64,000 nt of DNA from Accumulibacter jenkinsii (GCA_036625225.1 JAZKUF010000003.1:62001-126000); one strand, 5' to 3'. Counted from the first letter of the stretch, positions 39,104-47,864 are shown. Translations and numbers: made by a program. The notes: generated from the sequence alone by a model not told the origin.

Positions 39104-40238
39104 GGCCGCCCGGTCTGGCGCCCCACGGCTCGCTTTCGTCGACGCGCTGAAGGCTCTCGCCTGTCAGCTGATCGTCCTTCATCACCTTGCTTTCTACGGC
39201 CCGATGTCGGATCACGCCTCCCTGCTCGCTCCCGCACTGATGACCTGGCTGAGCCAGGAGGCGCGGATTGCCGTGCAGGCGTTTCTCGTCGTCGGCGGCT
39301 TCCTCGCCGTGCGCAGCCTCGCCCCGCACGCCACCCTGCTGCGCGACCAGCCGCTGGTCCTCGTGCTGCAGCGCTATCGCAAGCTGGTTGCGCCCTATCT
39401 CGCCGCCGTGCTGATCGGCATCGTCTGCGCTGCCATTGCCCGCGCGCTGATGAGCCATGACTCGGTTCCCGGCCCGCCGACGCTGCCGCAGGTGGTCGCG
39501 CACGCGTTCCTGCTGCAGGACATCGTCGGCTACGAAGGATTGTCGGCCGGCGTCTGGTACATCGCCATCGATTTCCAGCTCTTCGCCCTCCTCGTCGGCC
39601 TGCTCTGGCTGGCGCGCGGCAACGGTCGCCGCACGACCGCCGCGCCGCTGGTCGGGATCTCGCTGGTCGCGACGCTGGCGCTCGCCTCGCTCTGGCACTT
39701 CAACCGCGACGGTGACTGGGACTCCTGGGGCGTCTACTTCTTCGCTTCGTATGCGATGGGAATTCTGAGCTACTGGGCGAGCAATCGACAAAGGTCGCTG
39801 CTCTGGCTGTTACCGATGCTCGTCCTGGTGATCACCGCGCTGGCCTTCGACTACCGGGCGCGAATTGCCGTGGCGCTGTCGATCGCGCTGCTGCTCGCCC
39901 TGGTCCGCAGTGGGGGGCTGCTCGAGCGCTGGCCGAAGTCGCCTCTGATCGCTTATCTCGGGCAGATCTCCTACGCCGTCTTTCTGGTGCACTTTCCGGT
40001 CTGCCTGCTGATCAACGGCTTGTTTACCCGCTTCGCCTGGCACGATCCCTGGGTCAGTCTGTTCGGCATGCTCCTCGCCTGGCTGACGAGCATCGCCGTG
40101 GGTGCGCTCTTCCACCATTTTGTCGAAAGTCCGGCACAGCGCTGGCGCCCGGGCGCCAGCCCTACGCGGAGGCCTGCAGCCAGTCTGCCGCGGCCAGCGC
40201 AAAATAGCTCAGAATGCCATCCGCACCCGCCCGCTTGA
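39096..40238 (+). CDS. Acyltransferase 3 family membrane protein
   Basis: An integral membrane acyltransferase of about 380 residues. The N-terminal FVDALKALACQLIVLHHLAF has the family's R/D..K.L..L.V...H pattern, and about ten hydrophobic helices follow. Such proteins acylate sugars on LPS, exopolysaccharide or peptidoglycan; the substrate here is unknown. Its ATG lies within the last codons of the PAS-GGDEF-EAL gene (ATGGCTGA overlap), suggesting coupled expression. The C-terminal tail overlaps the convergent hemB end by 77 bases and looks unconserved. Confidence 0.85.
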   Translation: MAEAARSGAPRLAFVDALKALACQLIVLHHLAFYGPMSDHASLLAPALMTWLSQEARIAVQAFLVVGGFLAVRSLAPHATLLRDQPLVLVLQRYRKLVAPYLAAVLIGIVCAAIARALMSHDSVPGPPTLPQVVAHAFLLQDIVGYEGLSAGVWYIAIDFQLFALLVGLLWLARGNGRRTTAAPLVGISLVATLALASLWHFNRDGDWDSWGVYFFASYAMGILSYWASNRQRSLLWLLPMLVLVITALAFDYRARIAVALSIALLLALVRSGGLLERWPKSPLIAYLGQISYAVFLVHFPVCLLINGLFTRFAWHDPWVSLFGMLLAWLTSIAVGALFHHFVESPAQRWRPGASPTRRPAASLPRPAQNSSECHPHPPA

Positions 40239-41178
40239 AGGCCAGCAGGCTCTCCAGGACAGCGGCCTGCTCGTCCAGCCAGCCGTTCCCTGCCGCTGCC
40301 TTGAGCATGGCATACTCGCCGCTGACCTGATAGACATAGGTCGGCACCTTGAACTCGTCCTTGACGCGCCGGACGATGTCGAGATAAGGCATGCCCGGCT
40401 TGACCATCACCATGTCGGCGCCTTCGGCGAGATCGAGGGCCACTTCGCGCAAGGCTTCGTCGCCGTTCGCAGGATCCATCTGATAGCTCTGTTTGTTGCC
40501 CTTGCCGAGGTTGCCGGCCGAGCCGACCGCGTCGCGAAACGGGCCGTAGAAGCTCGATGCGTACTTGGCCGAATAGGCGAGGATGCGCGTGTGGATCTGC
40601 CCGGCCGCGTCGAGTTCGCGGCGAATGCAGCCGATGCGGCCGTCCATCATGTCCGAGGGAGCGACGATGTCGGCGCCCGCCTGCGCGTGCACCAGCGCCT
40701 GTCTGGCGAGCACGACGAGCGTTTCGTCGTTGAGGACGTAGCCACCGGGGTCGTCGGCGTCGATCAGCCCATCCTGGCCGTGACTCGTATAAGGGTCCAG
40801 GGCGACATCGGTGATGACGCCCAGTTCGGGAAAAGCCTTCTTCAGGGCGACCACCACCCGCGGCACCAGACCGTCAGGGTTGAATGCCTCCTCGGCGCCG
40901 GGCGTCTTGCCGTCCGCGTCGATCACCGGGAAAAGGGCAAGGGCCGGAATGCCGAGGCGCAGCGCCCGCTCGGCCGTGCGCAGCAGATAATCGAGGCTCT
41001 GCCGATGGGTTCCCGGCATTGACGCGATCGGCTCAAGCCGCCCGCTGCCTTCGAGCACGAATACCGGGTAGATCAGATCATCGGCCGAGAGCTGCGCTTC
41101 GCGCATCAGGCGACGCGAAAAATCGTCACGACGCATGCGGCGCATGCGCGTCGCAGGAAAATTTGCTGGATACACCAT
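40162..41178 (-). CDS. hemB: Delta-aminolevulinic acid dehydratase (porphobilinogen synthase)
   Basis: Condenses two 5-aminolevulinate molecules to porphobilinogen in haem synthesis. The conserved segments include LIYPVFVLEGSG, PSDMMDGRIGCIRRELD, YSAKYASSFYGPFRDA with the first active lysine, and the second lysine in MVMVKPGMPYLDIVR. ATG 41178 gives 338 residues; an in-frame GTG at 41187 is the alternative. The region before the gene is unusually structured (see the ncRNA candidate). Confidence 0.96.
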   Translation of the reverse strand: MVYPANFPATRMRRMRRDDFSRRLMREAQLSADDLIYPVFVLEGSGRLEPIASMPGTHRQSLDYLLRTAERALRLGIPALALFPVIDADGKTPGAEEAFNPDGLVPRVVVALKKAFPELGVITDVALDPYTSHGQDGLIDADDPGGYVLNDETLVVLARQALVHAQAGADIVAPSDMMDGRIGCIRRELDAAGQIHTRILAYSAKYASSFYGPFRDAVGSAGNLGKGNKQSYQMDPANGDEALREVALDLAEGADMVMVKPGMPYLDIVRRVKDEFKVPTYVYQVSGEYAMLKAAAGNGWLDEQAAVLESLLAFKRAGADGILSYFALAAADWLQASA

Positions 41179-41221
41179 GTCGTTCACCGAAATCAGAGAA
41201 TCACGATTTGCAAGGGAGACG

Positions 41222-41365
41222 GTCGCCGGGGAACTCCCGGCACGACCCCACGGTCAGAGTTTGCAGATGGCAGCGCCATCTCCCGCTTCACCTCCCTGAG
41301 CGGGCGCCTTATTCCAGTAAGGCATCTGACGCCCCCGGTGGCCAATTTTGCCGGGGGCTTTTTTT
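41222..41365 (+). ncRNA. Candidate small structured RNA between hemB and engB
   Basis: In 144 bases without a gene the plus strand shows five strong hairpins. They are GCCGGG/CCCGGC (41225-41241), GATGGC/GCCATC (41266-41280), CCCGCT/AGCGGG (41282-41304), GCCTTA/TAAGGC (41306-41323) and a terminator hairpin with T7 at the end. A stem GTCAGA/TCTGAC (41253-41258 with 41325-41330) encloses hairpins two to four, making a four-way junction. The T-tract gives the direction. Neither flanking gene runs this way, so the terminator needs its own transcript. No promoter was clearly seen. Alternatively, the opposite strand is a structured hemB leader. Confidence 0.45.
41331..41365 (+). terminator. Intrinsic terminator, plus strand
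   Basis: GCCCCCGG (41331-41338) pairs with CCGGGGGC (41351-41358) around a 12-base loop and is followed directly by seven T residues. It is oriented rightward, while both neighbouring genes are transcribed leftward. It probably ends a small RNA or blocks readthrough into the antisense of engB. Confidence 0.8.
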
Positions 41366-41388
41366 GCCCGCGAATTGCCTCAGCTTCC

Positions 41389-42099
41389 TCAGCGCTTGCT
41401 GGCAGCGGCGGTATTTCGCGCCCCCCAGCCCATGGCGCCGCGGTTTTTCGGGCGTGCGGTTTTCTCCGTCGACAAGCCAACGGGGGGTTTCGTTGCCCCC
41501 TTCGCGGCGATGCCCAGCCAGCCGCCGAGGACCGCCTCCGCCTCGTCGACGCCGGTCTTTTTCAGGCTCGAGAACAGTTGCAGCGTGCAGTGCTCGCCCA
41601 GCGTCTGCAGCACCCCCTGGACCTCGCGCAAGGCGAGCACCTGCTGCTGGCGAGTCAGTTTGTCGGCCTTCGAGAGCAGGACATGAATGGGTTTGCCGGT
41701 CGCCGCAAACCAGCCCAGCATCTGCAGATCGAGTTCGGTCAGCGGGTGGCGACTGTCCATGATCAGGACCAGACCGCAAAGCACCTCACGGTGCCGCAGG
41801 TAAGGCGCGAGCAGACCTTCCCATTGCGAGCGGATCTCTTCCGGTGCCCTGGCGAAGCCGTAGCCGGGCAGGTCGACGAAATACTTTCCTTCGGCGAGCC
41901 GGAAGTAGTTCAGATGCTGGGTGCGTCCGGGGGTCTTGGAGACGAAGGCGAGACGGTTGTGGTTGGCGAGCGTGTTGATCGCCGACGATTTACCGGAGTT
42001 GGAGCGCCCTGCGAAAGCTACCTCGCATTGCGAATCGGTCGGCAGATCACGCAGCCTGGCGACCGTCGTGTGAAAAACCGCCTGCTGAAAAAGGGGCAT
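41389..42099 (-). CDS. engB: Ribosome biogenesis GTP-binding protein EngB/YsxC
   Basis: A TRAFAC-class GTPase needed for late 50S subunit assembly. The G1 motif is GRSNSGKSSAINTLAN, G3 is DLPGYGFARAP, and G4 is SKADKLTRQQQ. ATG 42099 gives the usual short N-terminus (PLFQQAVFHTTVARL) and 236 residues; an upstream start at 42144 is less likely. The C-terminal tail of about 40 residues is basic and Gly/Ala-rich, longer than in many homologues. It is divergent from the cytochrome gene. Confidence 0.93.
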   Translation of the reverse strand: MPLFQQAVFHTTVARLRDLPTDSQCEVAFAGRSNSGKSSAINTLANHNRLAFVSKTPGRTQHLNYFRLAEGKYFVDLPGYGFARAPEEIRSQWEGLLAPYLRHREVLCGLVLIMDSRHPLTELDLQMLGWFAATGKPIHVLLSKADKLTRQQQVLALREVQGVLQTLGEHCTLQLFSSLKKTGVDEAEAVLGGWLGIAAKGATKPPVGLSTEKTARPKNRGAMGWGARNTAAASKR

Positions 42100-42218
42100 G
42101 GCAGAACCCGGGAGAGATGGAGAGGACAGGCACGCGCCCGGCAAAGTGGGATAGAATATCAGCTTTGTCGCCTCGCTTCTTCGGCCTGAGATCAGTTGTT
42201 GTCAATGGGAGTTTGGAC

Positions 42219-42848
42219 ATGATTCGTACAACGGCACTTGCGGTTCTCCTGGCCGCCAGTTTCCCCACCTTCGCAGCAGAACAGGCGAAGGTTGACCTGG
42301 TGAAAGCCAAGGAAATAGCGGACAGCATCTGTGTGGCCTGTCACGCTGCCGACGGGAACAGCCCGACATCGGCCAATCCCATCCTCGCCGGCCAGATTCC
42401 CCAATATCTCTACAAACAGCTGAACAACTTCAAGTCCGTCGACGGGGCGCCAGCCGTGCGCAACAACCCGATCATGAGCGGCATGGTGGCCGGGCTGTCG
42501 GACGAGGACATGCGGAGCCTCGCGGTGTATTTCTCCGAGCAGAAAATGAAGCCGTCAGCTGCCAGTGATGAAAAGCTGCTGGCTGAGGGCAAGGCGCTGT
42601 GGCGCAAGGGCGATTTCGCCAAAGGCGTGCCGGCATGTGCCGGTTGCCACGGCCCGGCCGGTGCCGGTCTGCCCGTTCAGTATCCGCGGCTGGCTGGCCA
42701 GTACGCCGACTACACGGCTTCCCAGTTGAAGATTTTCAGGAGTCAGGAACGCGCCAACGACGCCGAAAAAGTGATGCGGGTGATCGCCGGCAAGCTCTCC
42801 GACGACCAGATCAAGGCGGTCGCGGAGTATGCTGCAGGCCTGCGCTAG
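42219..42848 (+). CDS. Dihaem cytochrome c4
   Basis: A periplasmic electron carrier of 209 residues with a signal peptide (MIRTTALAVLLAASFPTFAA) and two CxxCH haem sites, CVACH and CAGCH, one in each of two similar halves. The blocks LAGQIPQYLYKQLNNFK, NPIMSGMVAGLSDEDMRSLA and LAGQYADYTASQL are typical of cytochrome c4, which usually feeds terminal oxidases such as cbb3. ATG 42219 follows GGGAG. The longer upstream frame has no signal peptide. Confidence 0.93.
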   Translation: MIRTTALAVLLAASFPTFAAEQAKVDLVKAKEIADSICVACHAADGNSPTSANPILAGQIPQYLYKQLNNFKSVDGAPAVRNNPIMSGMVAGLSDEDMRSLAVYFSEQKMKPSAASDEKLLAEGKALWRKGDFAKGVPACAGCHGPAGAGLPVQYPRLAGQYADYTASQLKIFRSQERANDAEKVMRVIAGKLSDDQIKAVAEYAAGLR

Positions 42849-42942
42849 AAGACCGTCGGTCGCCTGGCCCGGACTCGCGCCCCTTGGCAAGATCCGGTAT
42901 ACCCTCTAGCATGACCTGACTTCTGACCAGAAAGGACCCTTC

Positions 42943-43413
42943 ATGAAGACCCTCAGGCAAATGCTTGCCAGCAAGAGCGGCCCGCTTGCTTCCGTCACCC
43001 CGGACACCCCCGTTTTCCTCGCGCTGCAGGTGATGTCCGATGCCAACGTCGGTGCCCTGCTCGTGCTCGACGGCCCGAAGCTGGTCGGCATCTTCTCCGA
43101 GCGTGATTACGCCCGCAAGGTCATCCTGCGCGGCAAGGCGTCGCGCGACACCCCGGTGCGCGAGATCATGAGCGACAAGGTGCTCTATGTGACGCCCGAA
43201 CAGACGGTCGATGAGTGCATGGTGATCATGACCGAGAAGCACTTCCGCCATCTGCCGGTGCTCGATGAGGACGGGCTGGTGATCGGCATCGTCTCGATCG
43301 GCGACGTGGTCAAGGAAACCATCTCCGCGCAGCAGTTCACCATCGAACAACTCGAAAAATACATCACCGGGGCAACCATTCATCCTCTCCCCGAGCCGCC
43401 TGTCGAGTCCTGA
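42943..43413 (+). CDS. CBS domain-pair protein
   Basis: A stand-alone Bateman module of 156 residues. Two CBS motifs are visible: the first around VFLALQVMSDANVGALLVLDG and GIFSERDYARKVILRGK, the second around TVDECMVIMTEKHFRHLPVL and GIVSIGDVVKETI. Such proteins usually bind adenine nucleotides and regulate a partner. The partner is not evident here. The ATG at 42943 is preceded by AAAGGA. Two hairpins follow the gene. Confidence 0.9.
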   Translation: MKTLRQMLASKSGPLASVTPDTPVFLALQVMSDANVGALLVLDGPKLVGIFSERDYARKVILRGKASRDTPVREIMSDKVLYVTPEQTVDECMVIMTEKHFRHLPVLDEDGLVIGIVSIGDVVKETISAQQFTIEQLEKYITGATIHPLPEPPVES

Positions 43414-43455
43414 GAGTCCGCGGCGTCGCCGGGCCGCCGCGAGGCGGCCCGAACC

Positions 43456-43497
43456 AGCCCGGGAAACCTGACTGAAGGGGTGGTCAGCCGGGCTTTT
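43456..43497 (+). terminator. Possible intrinsic terminator after the CBS gene
   Basis: AGCCCGG (43456-43462) can pair with CCGGGCT (43488-43494), followed by a short T run. The 25-base loop is long and the T run is only four. A stronger GC hairpin without T residues lies just before it at 43431-43450. Together they probably end the CBS transcript. Confidence 0.4.
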
Positions 43498-43521
43498 CCG
43501 CCGCATCGGCGAAGGCTGCTT

Positions 43522-44745
43522 GTGCCAACCACGCTCTGGCTGAAACTTTTCCTGCCCTTCGCAGGCGCCTACTTTCTCTCCTACCTCTACCGAACGGCCA
43601 ATGCCGTCATCGGGCCGGTCCTCAGCAGCCAGTTTGCCCTCGGTGCCGGCGAACTGGGTCTGCTGACCAGCGCCTATTTTCTCTCCTTTGCCGCCGCGCA
43701 GTTGCCGCTGGGCATGTTGCTCGACCGCTTCGGCGCCCGCCGTGTCGAGTCTGGGCTGCTGCTGATCGCCGCCAGCGGAGCGGCAGTTTTTGCCCTCGGG
43801 CAGGGGATTGCCGATCTCGCGATCGGCCGCGGGCTGATCGGTCTTGGCGTGTCAGCCTGTCTGATGGCGGCCTTCAAGGCTTTTTCGTTGTGGTTCCCGC
43901 TTGAGCGGCAGGCTTCGCTGACCGGCTGGATCATGACCTCGGGGGGGCTCGGTGCGCTTGCCGCCACGGCGCCGCTCGAAGCCGCTCTCGGCGTCGTTGG
44001 CTGGCGGGACATCTTCTTCGGCCTCGCCGGCCTCACCCTGGCGGTCGCCGCGTGGCTTTTCTTCACCGTTCCCGAGCCCCACGACCCGGCCGCTCCCGAA
44101 CCGATGGCGGCACAGTTGGCCGGCGTCAGGACAGTCTTCGCCAGTGCGCATTTCTGGCGCTTCGTTCCCCTGGCGATGATGCTGACCGGGGGGTTCATGG
44201 CCGTGCAGAGCCTGTGGTCGATTTCGTGGCTGATGCAGGTCAATGACTACAGCCGTGCGCTGGCTGCCGAACACCTGGCCGCCATGAGCGCCGCGATGTT
44301 GATCGCCTACCTGCTGATCGGCCTGCTGGCGACCGGCCTCGCCCGCCGCGGCATCCGGCCGGGGATGCTGCTCGGCGTCGGTCTCGCGCTGTCCTTGCTG
44401 ACGCTCTTCCTGATCACCAGCGAAGCGGTGGCCCAGACGCACCTGCTGTGGATGGCCTACGGGACTTTTTCGAGCTTCGGTACCCTCGCGTATCCGCAGG
44501 CGGCGGCGGGCTTTCCGGTGGCGCTCTCGGGGCGGGTCAACACGGCCCTCAACCTGATGGTTTTCATCGGTGCCTTCGGCGTGCAGTGGGGCCTCGGGGT
44601 GCTGATCGACCTGCTGCAGACCGGCGGGCAGAGCGTCGCTGCGGCTCACCGCAGCGCTTTCTTCGTCCTCCTGATTGGCCAGGTGGCGGCCTATGCCTGG
44701 TTCTGCCTGGCCAGCCGCCTGGCCCGACGCGGGCTTCAGCGATAG
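43522..44745 (+). CDS. Major facilitator superfamily transporter
   Basis: A 12-helix inner-membrane transporter of about 407 residues. The conserved loop 2-3 motif is seen as GMLLDRFGARRVESG, and helices alternate through the sequence. It resembles putative nitrate/sugar-phosphate type MFS members but the substrate cannot be assigned. GTG 43522 is chosen because GAAGG lies six bases upstream; GTG 43480 sits inside a terminator-like hairpin. It overlaps the end of the convergent unknown gene by ten bases. Confidence 0.85.
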   Translation: MPTTLWLKLFLPFAGAYFLSYLYRTANAVIGPVLSSQFALGAGELGLLTSAYFLSFAAAQLPLGMLLDRFGARRVESGLLLIAASGAAVFALGQGIADLAIGRGLIGLGVSACLMAAFKAFSLWFPLERQASLTGWIMTSGGLGALAATAPLEAALGVVGWRDIFFGLAGLTLAVAAWLFFTVPEPHDPAAPEPMAAQLAGVRTVFASAHFWRFVPLAMMLTGGFMAVQSLWSISWLMQVNDYSRALAAEHLAAMSAAMLIAYLLIGLLATGLARRGIRPGMLLGVGLALSLLTLFLITSEAVAQTHLLWMAYGTFSSFGTLAYPQAAAGFPVALSGRVNTALNLMVFIGAFGVQWGLGVLIDLLQTGGQSVAAAHRSAFFVLLIGQVAAYAWFCLASRLARRGLQR

Positions 44746-45977
44746 AGCGGCAGGGCGTCGAGGCGACGCTCGATCTCCGCCGTCACCCGGCGATAAGCGG
44801 GGTCGTCCGGGTCGCCGAAGCGGCTCCTGAATGCCGCTTCGGCAAGCGGTTCGGGCAGCCCATCGAGCATCGGCACGAGGTCGGTATCGGTCACGGGGCC
44901 GCGCATCGCCTGCCGCAGGCGTGAAGGTTCGCTGGCGGCCAGTTCACCCAGGCGGGTGCCGGCACGGTCGGCCGCCAGATCGCCGAACGAGAAGCCGCTG
45001 CCACCTTGCGCATCCTCGATTTCCTTGTACAGGCCAAGCGCATTTGCCGCCGGTTCGCCGGCCCAGGCGGCAAGCGCCGCCGAAACGCCAAAATGCTGGG
45101 CGAGGTCGTGCCGCCCGAGCAGGGTCAGCCGCAGGCGTCGCGGCGGCGGCCAGTGTCGGGCTTCCGGCAGCATCACGGCGAGGTTGTTGCCGGTCAGGTA
45201 GGCTGCCAGCACCAGCAGCGCGGCACGATTCTGCGCTGCGCTCGGGTCGCCGCAGCAAATCAGCAGCGGCGGCAGGATCTGGCTCAGCGGCACCTTCGCG
45301 CGCGCTGGATGCGGGGCGAGCAGGCCTGCCAGCGCTTTCTGCGCAGCTGCGAGGCGGGCGATGTCTTCAGCTCGGAAGGCGAGCGAGCGGGCCTGTTCAA
45401 GCAGACCCCCCTGCCAGAGGTAGGTGACTTCGACGATGCCACGCGCCGGCTCGAAGCTCAGGCGACGAATCGCCTGCAGCCCGAGCTGCCATTCGTCGCC
45501 CAGCCCCGACCTGTCGATCGCTACGGCGAGTCCGCTCCTGGCGAGCCAGATCGGGATCGGTAGCCCCCCGATCGACGCCCTGACGATCTGCGGTGCGCCC
45601 GCTTCGGCCGCTGCGAAGGCGGCGCGCAGATTGACATAGCGGCCGCCGGAAAAGCCTGCAACGGGCAGGGTCAGGCGGATTTCGGCGCCGTCGTCGGCGA
45701 GCAGGAAAGCGCCACGGCTTCCCCAGCGGCGGCTCGCGAGATGGTTGATGGCCGCGTCGATCAGCGCTGCGGGAATCATGGCCGTCCGCTCGCCGTCGGC
45801 CCGCAGCCGACGGGGGTCATTGCTCGCCAGCAGACGCCGGGCCTCGGCAATCGACTCCTGGGAGAGGGTTTCGCCACGACTGACCAGAGCCTCGTGATCG
45901 AGCGCGGTGAACAGCAGCAGCGCGCCGGCAAGCAGCGGCAGGAGGATCAGCGCGAGCAGCCAGGCGAGGGCACGCAT
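44736..45977 (-). CDS. Conserved-looking exported or membrane-anchored protein, unknown function
   Basis: A 413-residue protein with one N-terminal hydrophobic segment (WLLALILLPLLAGALLLFTA), so anchored or secreted. The rest is soluble, with an Ala/Leu-rich helical character and a short FGDLAADRAGTRLGELA block. A pair of cysteines (LLICCGDPSAAQ) lies near residue 240. I do not recognise a family name. It follows ppx by only four bases on the same strand, so it is probably in an operon with ppx. Confidence 0.75.
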   Translation of the reverse strand: MRALAWLLALILLPLLAGALLLFTALDHEALVSRGETLSQESIAEARRLLASNDPRRLRADGERTAMIPAALIDAAINHLASRRWGSRGAFLLADDGAEIRLTLPVAGFSGGRYVNLRAAFAAAEAGAPQIVRASIGGLPIPIWLARSGLAVAIDRSGLGDEWQLGLQAIRRLSFEPARGIVEVTYLWQGGLLEQARSLAFRAEDIARLAAAQKALAGLLAPHPARAKVPLSQILPPLLICCGDPSAAQNRAALLVLAAYLTGNNLAVMLPEARHWPPPRRLRLTLLGRHDLAQHFGVSAALAAWAGEPAANALGLYKEIEDAQGGSGFSFGDLAADRAGTRLGELAASEPSRLRQAMRGPVTDTDLVPMLDGLPEPLAEAAFRSRFGDPDDPAYRRVTAEIERRLDALPLYR

Positions 45978-45981
45978 CCGG

Positions 45982-47517
45982 TCAGGCGGTGCGCCGTCCG
46001 CAGTCGCCGCCCGGGTCGCCCCTGGCGTTGCCGAGCCGCAGTTCCAGGCCCGTCTCGCGCAGCATGCAGGCTTCCATCTGCAGGTCGGCGCGGGTCAGGG
46101 GATGGCTGGGCAACCAGCCGGGGGGAAAGCGCAACTGCAGACGCTGACGATCGACGCGTAGCGTGATCGGCGGCAGCGGCTCGTTGCTGCGGCTGCGGTG
46201 CAGCAGTACCGCGAGACGCAGGAGGACGCACAGCCGGCGCGCCTGAGCTACCCAGTCCTTGGGCAGCTTATCGAAGGCCGTGGCCGGAAACGAGCGTCGA
46301 TGGCGCCGCACGAGGACCGACAGCAGTTGCTGGTCATCGCGCGAGTAGCCCGGCAGGTCGGAGTGCTGGAGCACGTAAGCGCCATGCTTGTGATGCTGAT
46401 CGTGGGTCAGCAGCAGGCCGACCTCGTGCACCCGGGCGGCCCGTTCAAGGACGTCCCGCGCTTCCTTGCTGCCCACTCCCCAGGATTTCGCCACCTGCTG
46501 CCAGAGTTCGAGCGCACAGCCGCTGACCCGCGCCGCCTGCGCTTCGTCGAGACCGAAGCGGCGGATGACGTCGGCGATCGTCCGGTCACGCACGTCTTCG
46601 TGCCGGATGCGACCCAGCAGGTCGTAAATCAGGCCCTCGCGCAGGGCGCCTTCAGAGACTTCCATCTGCTCGATGGCGAGCGCCTCGCACAGCCCGTGGA
46701 GGACGACGAAGCCGCCGATGAAAACGCGCGCGCGCGCCGGGTCGAGTTGCCAGCGGGCAGCCAGCCCGGCCGTGTCACCGACTGCGAGCAGCGCCGTGCG
46801 CAGCCGGCGCAGGCCTGGCAGGTTGATCCCCTCACGGCTCCAGCCTTCGCTGACGAGAACGTCCTGGATCGCCTTGATCGATCCGGAAGCGCCGGTCGCC
46901 ACCTCCCAGCCATGCGCCAGATATTCTTCACGCACCGGCTCGAGATTGATCTGAACGAGCAGTTCGGCTTCGCGCAGGCGGCCGGCTGTGATCCGGCCAT
47001 CGGCGAAGCAGGCGCGACTGAGGCTGACGCAACCCATGCGCTGACTCGCGAGATGCCGGGGTTCGAACTTCTCGCCGATGATCAGTTCGGTGCTGCCGCC
47101 GCCGATATCGATCACCAGCCGACGCCCGGCGACATCTCCGACGCTGTGGGCAACGCCGAGGTAAATCAGGCGTGCCTCCTCCTGGCCGCTGACGATCTCT
47201 ACCCGCTGGCCGAGGAGCTGCTCGGCGCGGGCCACGAACTGGGCGCTGTTGCGTGCCTGGCGCAAGGTGTTGGTGCCGACGATGCGCAGGCGGGCCGGCG
47301 GCAAGTGCCGCAACCGCTGACCGAAGCGCGCCAGACAATCGAGCGCGCGCTGCTGCGAGGCAGCCGACAGCCGGTTGCGGCCATCGAGACCGGCAGCCAG
47401 CTGAACCATCTCGCGCAGGCGGTCGAGAATCTGGACGTGCCCGTTCTCGATCCGGGCGACGATCATGTGGAAACTGTTCGACCCCAGGTCTATTGCCGCG
47501 ACGAAATCGGAAGACAC
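45982..47517 (-). CDS. ppx: Exopolyphosphatase (Ppx/GppA family)
   Basis: Removes terminal phosphate from polyphosphate; GppA relatives hydrolyse pppGpp. The ASKHA ATPase fold shows AIDLGSNSFHMIVARIE at the N-terminus, RIVGTNTLRQARN, ISGQEEARLIY-type sequence, and the phosphate-binding DIGGGSTELIIGEKF. The C-terminal HD-like helical half is present, giving 511 residues, the long Ppx form. Ppx over GppA is a length-based preference. No ppk is in the window. Confidence 0.88.
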   Translation of the reverse strand: MSSDFVAAIDLGSNSFHMIVARIENGHVQILDRLREMVQLAAGLDGRNRLSAASQQRALDCLARFGQRLRHLPPARLRIVGTNTLRQARNSAQFVARAEQLLGQRVEIVSGQEEARLIYLGVAHSVGDVAGRRLVIDIGGGSTELIIGEKFEPRHLASQRMGCVSLSRACFADGRITAGRLREAELLVQINLEPVREEYLAHGWEVATGASGSIKAIQDVLVSEGWSREGINLPGLRRLRTALLAVGDTAGLAARWQLDPARARVFIGGFVVLHGLCEALAIEQMEVSEGALREGLIYDLLGRIRHEDVRDRTIADVIRRFGLDEAQAARVSGCALELWQQVAKSWGVGSKEARDVLERAARVHEVGLLLTHDQHHKHGAYVLQHSDLPGYSRDDQQLLSVLVRRHRRSFPATAFDKLPKDWVAQARRLCVLLRLAVLLHRSRSNEPLPPITLRVDRQRLQLRFPPGWLPSHPLTRADLQMEACMLRETGLELRLGNARGDPGGDCGRRTA

Positions 47518-47786
47518 CGTTCAACTCCTCAGGATGGTTGATCGGAAAATACCGCCAATCGCCGCTGCCGCTTGTGACATACGGCACGTAACCGGCTGGC
47601 GTCCGGAGTATCCCTGCCTGCGGCGCATCAGTCAATCCTTGATCGATCGGCTTCGTAGATCGTCAGCGAAGAACGGCAAATCCGGCGGGTCGCTCCCGCC
47701 GACGCGGAAATAAAGCCCGTTGCGGGTTGATACAATGGAACTGTCTACGCTAGTCTTCCGTTCGCAGTGTCCGGGGGAGGAGCACG
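47518..47786. other. Intergenic region upstream of the contractile injection system genes
   Basis: This gap separates the divergent ppx and injection-system gene runs. It contains a likely extended -10 promoter near its right end, listed separately. I see no other gene or repeat in it. No integrase, tRNA or direct repeat marks an island boundary here. Confidence 0.5.
47728..47736 (+). promoter_or_regulatory. Possible extended -10 promoter of the injection-system operon
   Basis: TGATACAAT matches an extended -10 (TGn plus TACAAT, five of six bases). No good -35 is seen, which fits an extended -10 promoter. Transcription would begin about 45 bases before the leader ORF. Confidence 0.4.
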
Positions 47787-47864
47787 ATGGGCGACAGGGG
47801 GCGGAACGATTTCTCGTGGCCGGCAGGGCGGCGGCAGCGCTTGCCCGCTGCCCGCGCCGGCTAG
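47787..47864 (+). CDS. Putative 25-residue leader ORF ahead of the injection-system operon
   Basis: An ATG with a very strong ribosome binding site (GGGGGAGGAGCACG) opens a 25-codon frame, MGDRGRNDFSWPAGRRQRLP..., ending in TAG six bases before the DUF4255 start. The peptide is Arg-rich and has no recognised family. It could couple or attenuate translation of the operon. Alternatively the binding site really serves a start I cannot see; DUF4255 itself has only a weak site. Confidence 0.4.
   Translation: MGDRGRNDFSWPAGRRQRLPAARAG

Noticed and set aside
41253..41330. tRNA-like cloverleaf in the hemB-engB gap
   Set aside because: The fold has a closing stem and three hairpins, but no T-loop GTTCGA, no D-loop features and no 7-base anticodon loop.
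43480..43521. Longer MFS N-terminus from GTG 43480
   Set aside because: The start sits inside a terminator-like hairpin, and the added residues are basic and untypical; GTG 43522 has a better ribosome binding site.
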